Shown: in pieces, positions 9,070-16,946 of the stretch
Layout: each line of letters begins with the position of its first letter
Position numbering within the stretch: position 1 is the stretch's first letter
NCBI RefSeq assembly: GCF_900169165.1
Contig: NZ_FXYY01000006.1
Location: forward strand, 103,048 to 167,047
Source: Brevibacterium linens ATCC 9172
Lineage (GTDB): Bacteria > Actinomycetota > Actinomycetes > Actinomycetales > Brevibacteriaceae
DNA length: 64,000 nucleotides
Reading direction: 5' to 3'
Program-made: the position numbers and the translations under genes
Notes under the pieces: generated by a model
Seen by the model: only the letters and a program-made list of their open reading frames with translations
What the model was told of the DNA's origin: nothing
Database searches by the model: none

Positions 9070-10047
9070 TCAGTAGGACAGGGCCCGATCGACACCATCG
9101 AAGATGCGATCGAGGTCGGGCAGGTAGTGCTCTTCCATTCGCGAACCGGGGTACGGGGTGTGGTAGCCGCCGACCCGGATGACCGGGGCTTCGAGGTTGA
9201 AGAAGCAGCGTTCGGTGATGCGCGCGGCGATCTCCGAACCCAACCCCAAGAAGGTCGGAGCCTCGTGGGCGACGACCAGTCGGCCGGTCTTCGTCACGGA
9301 CTTCTCGATCGCGGTGAAGTCGATCGGGTTGAGGCTGCGCAGGTCGATGAGTTCGACGCTCTTGCCCTCCTCGGCGGCCGCAGTGACCACGTCCTGCGCC
9401 GTCGGGACCAACGGCCCGTAGGCGACGAGGGTGACATCGGTGCCTTCGGACACGACCCGGGCGTCGTGCATGCCCAGCTCGCCGCGAGCGGAGGTGTCGA
9501 CGTCTCCGCGCATCCAGTAGCGACGCTTGGGTTCGAAGAACATCACCGGATCTTCGCTCTTGATCGCATCCTGGATCATCCAGTACGCGTCATGAGCGTT
9601 CGCCGGGGATACGAGCCGCAGTCCCGCGTGGTGGGCGAACACGGCCTCGGGGCTCTCCGAATGGTGCTCGGGTGAACCGATGCCGCCGCCGTAGGGCACG
9701 CGGATGACCAGGGGGATGTTCTCCTTGCCCAGGGTGCGGTTGTACAGCTTCGCCACCTGGGTCACGATCTGGTCGTAAGCCGGGAAGATGAATGCGTCGA
9801 ACTGGATCTCGATGACGGGACGGTAGCCGCGGATGGCCATGCCGATCGAGGTGCCGACGATGCCGGACTCGGCCAGCGGGGCATCGATGACGCGCTGCGG
9901 GCCGAAGTCCTTCTGCAGACCTTCGGTGACGCGGAAGACGCCGCCGAGTTTGCCGATGTCCTCACCGATGAGGACGACCTTCGGGTCGTCCTCCATGGCC
10001 TTGCGCATTCCGGCGGTGATCGCCTTCGAGAGGGGAAGTTTCTCCAT
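9070..10047 (-). CDS. bkdB: Branched-chain 2-oxoacid dehydrogenase E1 beta
   Basis: A 325-residue transketolase-like beta subunit of the E1 decarboxylase. Typical segments are IGEDIGKLGGVFRVTEGLQK, the APLAESGIVGTSIGMA segment, and GGYHTPYPGSRMEEHYLPD at the C-terminus. Its ATG at 10047 overlaps the E1alpha stop as TGATG, so the two subunits are probably made in equal amounts. It acts with E1alpha to decarboxylate 2-oxoacids from Val, Leu and Ile, feeding branched acyl-CoA for catabolism or iso/anteiso fatty acids (inferred from the family). Confidence 0.9.
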   Translation of the reverse strand: MEKLPLSKAITAGMRKAMEDDPKVVLIGEDIGKLGGVFRVTEGLQKDFGPQRVIDAPLAESGIVGTSIGMAIRGYRPVIEIQFDAFIFPAYDQIVTQVAKLYNRTLGKENIPLVIRVPYGGGIGSPEHHSESPEAVFAHHAGLRLVSPANAHDAYWMIQDAIKSEDPVMFFEPKRRYWMRGDVDTSARGELGMHDARVVSEGTDVTLVAYGPLVPTAQDVVTAAAEEGKSVELIDLRSLNPIDFTAIEKSVTKTGRLVVAHEAPTFLGLGSEIAARITERCFFNLEAPVIRVGGYHTPYPGSRMEEHYLPDLDRIFDGVDRALSY

Positions 10048-11201
10048 CAGGCCTCACCCGCATCGGCGAACGAGGCCTGGTATGCCAGGAATTCGGCACG
10101 TTCCTCGTCGACGAGGGAGTGGGGTTCCGCAGTGACGTGCGCGAACATCTCGACGCCGTCGGGGTTCTCCATGGTCATGCAGTTGTGGCGGATGCGGGCG
10201 GCCAGGGTGTCGGCCTCGGCGTCCACCTCGGCGAAGAACTCGTCGCTGGTCTCGGTGTGCTTGTCCAGATACGCCTTGAGGCGGGTGATCGGGTCGCGGT
10301 CCTCCCAGATCTCCTCTTCGGCCTTGTCACGGTACTTCGTCGGATCATCGGCCGTGGTGTGGGCACCGCGACGGTAGGTGAAGGCTTCGATGAGCATCGG
10401 ACCGTGGCCGGCGCGCACGGAATCGAGGCTGGCGCGGGCGACGGAGTACATCGCGATGATGTCGTTGCCGTCGACGCGGATGCCGGGGACTCCGAATCCT
10501 TCGCCGCGGGTCGACAGCGGAGCTGCGGACTGGACGTGAGTCGGTTCGGAGATGGCCCACTGGTTGTTCTGGCAGAAGAACAGGACCGGAGCGTGGAAGG
10601 CTCCGGCGAAGGTCAGCGCCTCGGAGACATCGCCCTGTGAGGTCGCACCGTCGCCGAAGCAGGCGATGGAGACAGTGTCGCGTTCGATGTCGCCGGTGCC
10701 GACGTCGCCGTCCATGGTGATGCCCATGGCGTAGCCGGTGGCGTGCAGGGCCTGCGAGCCGATGACGATGGTGTAGGTGTGGAAGCGGTGCTCCTGGGGA
10801 TCCCAGCCGCCGTGGTTCTGACCGCGGAAGATCGACAGCAGGGTTTCGGGTTCGACGCCGCGGGTGTAGGCGAGGCCGTGTTCGCGGTAGGTGGGGAAGA
10901 CGAAGTCTTGGGGGCGAGCGGCTCGTCCCATGCCGATCTGGGCCGCTTCCTGTCCGAACAGAGGCGCCCACAGGCCCAACTGTCCCTGACGCTGCAGGGC
11001 AGCTCCTTCGGCATCGATGCGGCGAACCAGGACCATATCCCGGTAGAAGCCGCGCAGATCCTCATCGGTGAGTTCTGCGGCGAAGGCGTCGTACTCACCG
11101 GATTCGACGCGATTTCCGTCTTCGGTGAGCATCTGGATCATTCTGGGCTCCGAGGACTGACTGTGGGCAGCACCGGTTCCCACTGAAATGTTGGAGGTCA
11201 T
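10047..11201 (-). CDS. bkdA: Branched-chain 2-oxoacid dehydrogenase E1 alpha
   Basis: A 384-residue thiamine-diphosphate-dependent alpha subunit, first gene of the operon. The ThDP motif runs from GDGATSQGDVSEALTFAGAF to CQNN, and the YRRGAHTTADDPTKYR loop is the E1 phosphorylation-loop region seen in the branched-chain type. I chose the ATG at 11201 because AAAGGAGAAC precedes it; an upstream ATG would add 11 residues without a site. The upstream region holds a 57-bp tandem repeat shared with the convergent end of another gene. Confidence 0.9.
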   Translation of the reverse strand: MTSNISVGTGAAHSQSSEPRMIQMLTEDGNRVESGEYDAFAAELTDEDLRGFYRDMVLVRRIDAEGAALQRQGQLGLWAPLFGQEAAQIGMGRAARPQDFVFPTYREHGLAYTRGVEPETLLSIFRGQNHGGWDPQEHRFHTYTIVIGSQALHATGYAMGITMDGDVGTGDIERDTVSIACFGDGATSQGDVSEALTFAGAFHAPVLFFCQNNQWAISEPTHVQSAAPLSTRGEGFGVPGIRVDGNDIIAMYSVARASLDSVRAGHGPMLIEAFTYRRGAHTTADDPTKYRDKAEEEIWEDRDPITRLKAYLDKHTETSDEFFAEVDAEADTLAARIRHNCMTMENPDGVEMFAHVTAEPHSLVDEERAEFLAYQASFADAGEA

Positions 11202-11668
11202 TTCAGTTCTCCTTTGTTCGAGGTCCATCTTCACCGGAGGTGACCAGTGGTGGACCGTGTCCGTCGGGCGGGCCCTCGGATGTGAGAACTCGCCCTCGAG
11301 TGATCTGATTCACAGGTGGTATCACAATACCGAATCCACTCACTGCTTGCCACTCTCCCCATGCGGTTCGAGTATCAAAAGTGCAGGTCAGAAACAGACT
11401 ATGACCCGAGCTCGACACATGTGGCCGAGTTCCAAAGCGCTGAGTGGACAATTGTCGATCTCGGCAGAGATGCTCCATCGTCCGACCAATGCACATCCGA
11501 GCACCGAGGCGGCCCTTCGTGTCGATGCCGAGCACAGGTTTCGTCAGGTCCGTTCGCGCACCGAGGCGGCCCTCCGGCACGCAGTCGGTTTCAGGTTCGG
11601 TCAGGCCCGTTCCCGCACCGAGGCGGCCCATCGTGTCGATGCCGAGTGCCGCACCCGTCCGACCGAGG
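11202..11668. other. Intergenic region: bkd promoter area and tandem repeat
   Basis: This 467-base gap precedes the minus-strand bkd operon. Its left part should contain the bkd promoter. Around 11315-11340 there is a relatively AT-rich stretch (GTGGTATCACAATACC) with dyad character, GGTAT-N7-ATACC-like halves, which may be an operator. The right part is the 57-bp tandem repeat described separately. No gene is supported; open frames across the repeat are by-products of its multiple-of-three period. Confidence 0.45.
11504..11665. repeat. 57-bp tandem repeat, about three units
   Basis: CCGAGGCGGCCC occurs at 11504, 11561 and 11618, exactly 57 bases apart. Units 1 and 3 also share TCGTGTCGATGCCGAG after the core, while units 1 and 2 share the TCAGG(T/C)CCGTTC end. 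The third unit decays toward the stop codon of the hydrolase gene at 11669. Each unit begins with the 9-mer CCGAGGCGG that is over-represented across the window. Confidence 0.75.
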
Positions 11669-13186
11669 TCAGTGTCGCTTTCGCTTTCCCTGGTAGTCGC
11701 GCGTCTTGGCGAGGTCCCCGGTGAAGAAGCCCGAGTTCTTCGAGGTGAAGCGGTCGAAGGCGGGAGTCCCGGCTCTGCGCAGAAGCCCGATGGAGGCAGC
11801 GTAGGCGACGGAGGAGTGCGCCGCCCCGGCCGAGGCGAACATCTCGTCGAGTTCGGCATCGGTCTTGTCCGCGAGCTCGGGGACTCTGCGCAGTTCGTCG
11901 GGATCATAGTCGACGGTGACCGTCGACCAGTTCTTCGTCGCCGGGTTCTCGTTGCCGTCGAGATCGGGCACGAGGTCCTGTTCGTGTTCGATCGAGAGTA
12001 CGTCGATTCCCTCATCGATGGCGAAGTCGGAGACCGGAGCGCCCACCGTCATCAGTGCCGTGACGTTGACATCGTCGAGAAAGGCCGGGTCCGCAGCCAG
12101 AGAACCTGCGGTGATCCCTCCCTGCGAATAGCCGACGAGCATGACCTCGGCGTCGTGCCCGATACCGGCGTCGGCGATCGCCTGGCGCACCATTTCGCGC
12201 ATCACGGTGTCGTTGCCGGCCATCCCCTGCACGTTCGTCGTCAGGTCGGTCGTATTGTCTCCCGGCTTCGGCGACCAATCCGTGGTGGCCGGCACGTAGA
12301 CGATATAGCGGGTCGTCCCGTCGGGTCCGACGATCTCCTCGATGCGGACCTGTCCGGAATCGGCTCCGCGGTGGCAGTTCGCTTCGCGGAGGAAGAGGTC
12401 GTCGACGTCACGTGGCGGCTCTTTGTGCGGCGGCGTCAGTCCTTTCGCCCTCCATACCTCGACATCGGAGGGCAGCAGCAGTCCGAATGCATTCGCACCG
12501 GCCAGGACCCAGATCGTCATCGACGTCGAATCGTGCGGCCAGAACGCGTGGTCGCCTTCGGAATCGAGGACGAACGGAGGCAGCCCGAGGAATCCGACGA
12601 TGAAGCCCGGAAGCACGTGCTCGATGACGGCTCCCGTGACATCCGACTGTTCGAACACGAACGTGATCAGCGCTTCCTTCGCTTTCGCCTTCGTCTTGCC
12701 CAGGTCGATTCCGAACTGTTTGGTGATGACGTCGTCGAGTCCGGTCACGTCGAGGATCTTCGTGACCGCAACGACCTGAGCCCCGACCACGAGTGCGACG
12801 GGGATGATGACGGGCAGGCTGAGGGCGAGGACCCGTCCGGTTGCGTAGCCGAGAGCGTCGAGCAGTCCGCCGAAGACCTCGCTGAGGCCCTTCTCCGCCT
12901 GACGGTAGGCGAAGGCTGCGGACCGAACGGCGAGCAGGGTCGCCTCGAGCTCGAGCACCGAGGCGGTCAGCTGGCTGTGGAATCGGATCCGGCAGGCATC
13001 GAGGTTGAGCGCTGTCACAGGGGCCGGGACCTGGGTGAGCAGGGTCGCGAGATCGAAGTCTCCGACAGCTGCGTCGACGGACAGATCGCCGATGTCGGTG
13101 ATGACGGTCTGCAGTGCGTCTCCGCTGCCATCGGCGCGTTCGTCGACGGTGATCCGCCCACCGCCGCGCGTCGTCGAATCGATCAT
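11669..13186 (-). CDS. Membrane-associated alpha/beta hydrolase-like protein
   Basis: A 505-residue protein whose C-terminal half is an alpha/beta hydrolase fold with the nucleophile elbow GYSQGG and strand EVMLVGYS. The first ~120 residues are helical and polar. They are followed by a hydrophobic pair near 118-140 (LALSLPVIIPVALVVGAQVV) and 190-205 (VLPGFIVGFLGLPPF). The helical N-terminus resembles domains that accompany WXG100-type secretion partners, but this is inference. AAGGGC precedes the ATG. It is the last gene of a three-gene cassette with a WXG100-like protein first. The substrate is unknown. Confidence 0.65.
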   Translation of the reverse strand: MIDSTTRGGGRITVDERADGSGDALQTVITDIGDLSVDAAVGDFDLATLLTQVPAPVTALNLDACRIRFHSQLTASVLELEATLLAVRSAAFAYRQAEKGLSEVFGGLLDALGYATGRVLALSLPVIIPVALVVGAQVVAVTKILDVTGLDDVITKQFGIDLGKTKAKAKEALITFVFEQSDVTGAVIEHVLPGFIVGFLGLPPFVLDSEGDHAFWPHDSTSMTIWVLAGANAFGLLLPSDVEVWRAKGLTPPHKEPPRDVDDLFLREANCHRGADSGQVRIEEIVGPDGTTRYIVYVPATTDWSPKPGDNTTDLTTNVQGMAGNDTVMREMVRQAIADAGIGHDAEVMLVGYSQGGITAGSLAADPAFLDDVNVTALMTVGAPVSDFAIDEGIDVLSIEHEQDLVPDLDGNENPATKNWSTVTVDYDPDELRRVPELADKTDAELDEMFASAGAAHSSVAYAASIGLLRRAGTPAFDRFTSKNSGFFTGDLAKTRDYQGKRKRH

Positions 13187-13197
13187 TGCGTGCCCTT

Positions 13198-13959
13198 CTA
13201 CGCCCCTGCCGTCAGTGTCCGGGTGAGCACGGCGCTCAGCAGCGTCCGCACCGCCGCATCTCCCGCAGCGACGTCGTCATCGACGGTGACGGAATCGCCG
13301 TCGCGCTCGATGACCGGCCGGAACCACACGCCGCCCTTTCGGCGGAGGAACTCCAGCCCCGTGGCTCCCCCTCCGCACGCCCAGCTGAGCGTGAGCACGC
13401 AATCCTGTTCGACGAGCTCGGCGAGGTCCTCGACGACGTGCCCGATCCGTCCCGGTTCGATCCGGCGCAGCAGCTGGTGCTGTGCGAAGTCCTCAAGTCC
13501 CTCCCCCTGCAGTGCCAGGATCGCGTGCCCGATACCCGAACCGAGGCACAGCGCCAGGTGAACGGTTTCGGTTCCCGAGGACACGACAACGCTGAGGCGC
13601 GTGCTCACCCGGTTGAGCTCGGAGGCGAATCCTCGCAGCCAGGCGGTGAGCACATCGAGATCCCGTGTCGCGCCTCCACCCCCACCGACGCCGCCGATCT
13701 CCGAGGCCGCGGCGCCAGACCTCTCACCCGCGCCGGCCCTCCCCGGATCTGCACCGCCCGGGTCTGTGGATTCCGGGGCAGTGCTGCCCTGCCCCACCTC
13801 CGCCGAGGCGGAAGGACAGTCCCGTTCGACTCGGCGAGGGAGCAGGTCGGGCGGCCAGAGCCGACGCAGCCGTTCGGGCAGCCGGGTGATCCGGTCGAGG
13901 TCGACGACGATCCAACTGTCGATCCCTGCTGTCTCACGTGCGGCGGGGCGGGCGTTCAC
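13198..13959 (-). CDS. Unknown protein, middle gene of WXG-like/hydrolase cassette
   Basis: A 253-residue protein with no family I can name. It starts with a charged segment (SWIVVDLDRITRLPERLRRL), has a Gly/Ala/Pro-rich low-complexity stretch near 50-98, then a helical region (LDVLTAWLRGFASELNRVST). The C-terminal half has a WACGGGATGLEFLRR segment. There is no signal peptide or clear membrane helix. The GTG start overlaps the preceding stop as GTGA, and the hydrolase gene begins 11 bases after its stop, so all three are probably co-translated. Confidence 0.6.
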   Translation of the reverse strand: MNARPAARETAGIDSWIVVDLDRITRLPERLRRLWPPDLLPRRVERDCPSASAEVGQGSTAPESTDPGGADPGRAGAGERSGAAASEIGGVGGGGGATRDLDVLTAWLRGFASELNRVSTRLSVVVSSGTETVHLALCLGSGIGHAILALQGEGLEDFAQHQLLRRIEPGRIGHVVEDLAELVEQDCVLTLSWACGGGATGLEFLRRKGGVWFRPVIERDGDSVTVDDDVAAGDAAVRTLLSAVLTRTLTAGA

Positions 13960-14201
13960 AGTTGGATCCGCCCGCCTGCCGACACGACCTGCAGGTGGAG
14001 GTCGTACGCCTCGGCGAGCTTCTCCGCCCGCTCACCCAACCGGTCGATCGATTCCGCGCATGAGGCCACCCGATCATCGAACAGCTTTCCTGCTGGGGAA
14101 TCCCATCCGTCGATTCGGCGGCAGCTCTGCGCCAGGGAGTGCAGCACCTCCGCTCGCCGTCTCCACTGCTCGCGATTGCGCTCCAGCTCATCCGTGATCA
14201 T
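13956..14201 (-). CDS. Small WXG100-like helical protein
   Basis: An 81-residue, almost wholly helical protein. It has two predicted helices either side of the turn DGWDSPAGKLFDD, where the Trp-x-Ser-Pro-Ala...Phe pattern is like the WXG turn of ESAT-6/WXG100 proteins. Length and hairpin shape also fit, although the exact W-X-G triplet is not present. A strong GGGAGGA site precedes the ATG. It is the first gene of a cassette with an unknown protein and a hydrolase. No ESX ATPase or membrane core gene is in the window, so a type VII link is a hypothesis. Confidence 0.65.
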   Translation of the reverse strand: MITDELERNREQWRRRAEVLHSLAQSCRRIDGWDSPAGKLFDDRVASCAESIDRLGERAEKLAEAYDLHLQVVSAGGRIQL

Positions 14202-14279
14202 GCCTCAGTCCTCCCACCGGTCTGTCCGGCATCCGTGCCCGAATCCCTCGACCGTAGGAGGCCGCAGCGCGGGAGAGGA

Positions 14280-14371
14280 AGCCTCGATTTCGAGGCTGGG
14301 GACGAGGCTCGAGCGTCCACAGGGCCGTGATGTCGAAGTCATCACGGAATCCACAGGGGACGACGCTCGAG
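14280..14371. promoter_or_regulatory. Nested inverted repeats upstream of purB
   Basis: Three dyads lie in the divergent gap between the WXG-like gene and purB. The first is an 8-base hairpin with a 2-base loop (14280-14297, AGCCTCGA/TCGAGGCT). The second is an outer pair CTCGAGCGTC (14308-14317) and GACGCTCGAG (14362-14371). The third is an inner pair CCGTGAT (14325-14331) and ATCACGG (14341-14347). The sequence TCCACAGGG also repeats directly on both sides of the inner hairpin. Operator or transcript-structure function is possible; none is proven. Confidence 0.5.
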
Positions 14372-14452
14372 TCCGGCCCTTCTCCCGCGCCTACCGGCCG
14401 GTAGACCCGGACGCGTGCCGGCCCGATTCGCCGCTCATGAGAAAATGAGGGC

Positions 14453-15886
14453 ATGCCGACTGTTTCCCTTGCCGAAATCTCGCCCGCCATCGCTCTCGGA
14501 CCGCTTGATGGTCGCTATCGCAAAGACACCGCTGACCTCGTCGATCACCTCTCCGAGGCGGCTCTCAACCGCAATCGCATCACGGTGGAGATCGAATGGT
14601 TCATCCACCTCGCACAGAACTCGGTGATCGAGGGTGTACGCACCCTCACCCCCGACGAGGTCGACGGACTGCGCGCCTTCGCCGCCGATTTCGACGCCGA
14701 CACCATCGCCACACTGGCCGCTCATGAAGCCGTCACCGTCCATGACGTCAAGGCTGTCGAATACACAATCAAAGAAGCCCTAGTGACGATCGGCGCCGAG
14801 GATCTCGGCGAGCTCGTCCACTTCTGCTGCACGTCCGAGGACATCAACAACCTCTCCTGGGCGCTCGGCATCAAGGGTGCCACCGAACAGGTGTGGCTGC
14901 CGCGGGCCAAGGCCCTCATCGACGCTCTCGCCGAGTCCGCCGGTCAGCTCGCCGAGGTTCCGATGCTCGCCCACACCCATGGTCAGCCGGCCACCCCGAC
15001 GACGATGGGCAAGGAACTCGCGGTCTTCGTCCACCGCCTCCGCCGCCAGTACGAACGCATCGCCGCTACGGAGTTCCTCGGCAAGATCAACGGCGCCACG
15101 GGCACCTATTCGGCGCATCTGGCGGCCGTGCCGGGAGCCGACTGGCCGCAGATCGCCCGCACCTTCGTCGAAGACCGTCTCGGGCTGACCTTCAACCCTC
15201 TGACCACTCAGATCGAGTCCCACGACTGGAACGCCGAACTGTTCGCCGATCTCGCTCGGTTCAATCGGATCGCACACAACCTGGCCACCGACATGTGGAC
15301 CTACATCTCGATGAACTACTTCAAGCAGATCCCCGTCGCCGGTGCGACCGGTTCGTCGACGATGCCGCACAAGGTCAACCCGATCCGGTTCGAGAACGCC
15401 GAAGCCAACCTCGAACTCTCCTGTGCTCTTCTCGATTCCCTGGGCTCGACGCTGGTCACCTCGCGGATGCAGCGCGACCTCACCGACTCGACCTCACAGC
15501 GCAACATCGGTGTCGCATTCGGTCACTCGGTTCTCGCGCTCAACAACTTGGTCAAGGGCCTCGGAGCCCTCGCCATCAACGAGGAGGCGCTGGCCGCCGA
15601 CCTCGACGGCAACTGGGAAGTCCTCGGTGAAGCCGTCCAGTCGGTCATGCGTGCCGCCGGGCTGCAGGGCGTGCCGGGAATGGACAACCCGTACGAAACG
15701 CTCAAGGAACTCACTCGCGGCAAGCGCATCGACCAGGCCGATCTGCAGACGTTCGTCGACGGTCTCGGGCTGCCCGAGGAGCGCGCCGAACTGCTCAAGG
15801 CACTGACGCCTGCCACCTACACCGGTGTCGCGGCTCAGCTCGCTGAGTCCGAGGTCGCGGACTGGAAGGCCGTCAGCGAGCGCTGA
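14453..15886 (+). CDS. purB: Adenylosuccinate lyase
   Basis: A 477-residue enzyme of purine synthesis that splits SAICAR and adenylosuccinate, releasing fumarate. The fumarase/aspartase superfamily signature GSSTMPHKVNPIRFENAEAN carries the catalytic serine. HTHGQPATPTTMGKE holds the active-site histidine, and TSEDINNLS matches the purB substrate loop. Length fits the E. coli-like type of PurB. The ATG at 14453 comes after only a weak purine stretch. It is transcribed alone and ends in a bidirectional hairpin at 15907-15944. Confidence 0.97.
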   Translation: MPTVSLAEISPAIALGPLDGRYRKDTADLVDHLSEAALNRNRITVEIEWFIHLAQNSVIEGVRTLTPDEVDGLRAFAADFDADTIATLAAHEAVTVHDVKAVEYTIKEALVTIGAEDLGELVHFCCTSEDINNLSWALGIKGATEQVWLPRAKALIDALAESAGQLAEVPMLAHTHGQPATPTTMGKELAVFVHRLRRQYERIAATEFLGKINGATGTYSAHLAAVPGADWPQIARTFVEDRLGLTFNPLTTQIESHDWNAELFADLARFNRIAHNLATDMWTYISMNYFKQIPVAGATGSSTMPHKVNPIRFENAEANLELSCALLDSLGSTLVTSRMQRDLTDSTSQRNIGVAFGHSVLALNNLVKGLGALAINEEALAADLDGNWEVLGEAVQSVMRAAGLQGVPGMDNPYETLKELTRGKRIDQADLQTFVDGLGLPEERAELLKALTPATYTGVAAQLAESEVADWKAVSER

Positions 15887-15906
15887 TCCCCGACGCTGAC
15901 GACTCG

Positions 15907-15944
15907 TCGAGGCCGGTCTTGCGAATTCGCGAGACCGGCCTCGA
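15907..15944. terminator. Bidirectional terminator between purB and lipoprotein gene
   Basis: A 13-base perfect stem, TCGAGGCCGGTCT (15907-15919) with its complement at 15932-15944, lies between two convergent stop codons. The loop contains the palindrome GCGAATTCGC. It could serve both genes. Confidence 0.75.
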
Positions 15945-15960
15945 TGCTCAGACGGCAGGC

Positions 15961-16779
15961 TCAGCCGGCGGGGATGTCGAAGGTCGTCGTGAACTCGGGG
16001 ACCTTCTCGTCGGTTCCCATCACCTTGCCGGCGCCGCGTTCGTAGCGGATCGTGTAAGTGTCCTGCTTCTCTTTCGGAACATAGGCGAGCCAGCCCTGAT
16101 GTGTTCCGCCGTCGCGGCGCGACACATCTTCGAAGGGCTCGAATCCGGCGGCTCGCATCTCGGCTTCGAGGCCGTCGGTCTGGTCGTAGCGGAAGTCCGC
16201 ACCTCCTCCTGCGGAGATCTTGAACGCTCCCGACTGGATGAGTCCGCTGTATTTCTGTCCCGGGGTGATCTTGACTTCGAGGAGGACGACTTCGCCCCCG
16301 AGCTCGATCGCCGAGGCTCTCCTGGACGAATCGAAGTTCCGCACCGCCGAGAGCACCTCGACCTTGTCCTGCATCTCCGGGTCCTCGAAGCTTTCACCGA
16401 TGCTGACCTGGCCCTGACTCCCGGACGACGACCCCGAATCCGAACCGGTGGACCCGTCGGCGGACGAGGTCGACGATGACGAGGAGTTCGAGGCTGACTG
16501 GTCCGAACTCGAGTCCTGACCGCCGGTCTGGCCCTGACCGTTCTGGTCAGCACTCGGCTCCTGCCCATTCTGATCCTGGCTGCCCTGGTCCTGACCGCCG
16601 TTCTGGTCCTGACCGTTCTGGTCCTGACCATTCTGGTCCTGACCGTCGGCGTTCGACTGCTGGCCGGTCTGGCCCTGCTCGGGCTGGACGGCCTGGCTGA
16701 TGAGCGAGCAGCCCGAGAAGGCGAGGGTGCAGCTGAGCAGGGCCGCCGAGGTGAAGGTGGCGCGCTTCATGCGTTTCAT
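15961..16779 (-). CDS. Lipoprotein with Gln/Asn/Asp/Gly-rich repeat and DUF4352-like domain
   Basis: A 272-residue secreted lipoprotein. The signal peptide MKRMKRATFTSAALLSCTLA ends in the lipobox FSGC. A low-complexity stretch follows (about 30-115) built on repeats of DQNGQ, then a Ser-rich run. The C-terminal domain (about 130-272) starts VSIGESFEDPEMQDKVEVLS and resembles DUF4352-type immunoglobulin-like domains; this match is tentative. The ATG at 16779 follows AAGGAG. The repeat tract is also a DNA repeat and may vary in length between strains. Function is unknown. Confidence 0.75.
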   Translation of the reverse strand: MKRMKRATFTSAALLSCTLAFSGCSLISQAVQPEQGQTGQQSNADGQDQNGQDQNGQDQNGGQDQGSQDQNGQEPSADQNGQGQTGGQDSSSDQSASNSSSSSTSSADGSTGSDSGSSSGSQGQVSIGESFEDPEMQDKVEVLSAVRNFDSSRRASAIELGGEVVLLEVKITPGQKYSGLIQSGAFKISAGGGADFRYDQTDGLEAEMRAAGFEPFEDVSRRDGGTHQGWLAYVPKEKQDTYTIRYERGAGKVMGTDEKVPEFTTTFDIPAG

Positions 16780-16946
16780 GATGACTCCTTGATCGGTCTC
16801 TCGCACTCGGAAGCAGGTCGCCCGAATGCGTGTTCTGAAACCAACCTATGAGCTCGCCACGGCCGAGATGTGCGCAGCGTGTGGCAGAACGGCAACGTCT
16901 GTCACCGATTCGCCGCAGCCCCCGAACAGCCACCCCGGCCACGTCC

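Noticed and set aside
11504..11665. CRISPR array
   Set aside because: Repeats are 57 bases apart but the identical part is short and the spacers are themselves similar. There are no cas genes.
11444..13561. A 705-codon plus-strand frame across the tandem repeat and hydrolase gene
   Set aside because: It is kept open by the 57-bp repeat and by codon bias of the minus-strand genes. It has no ribosome site or recognisable domain.
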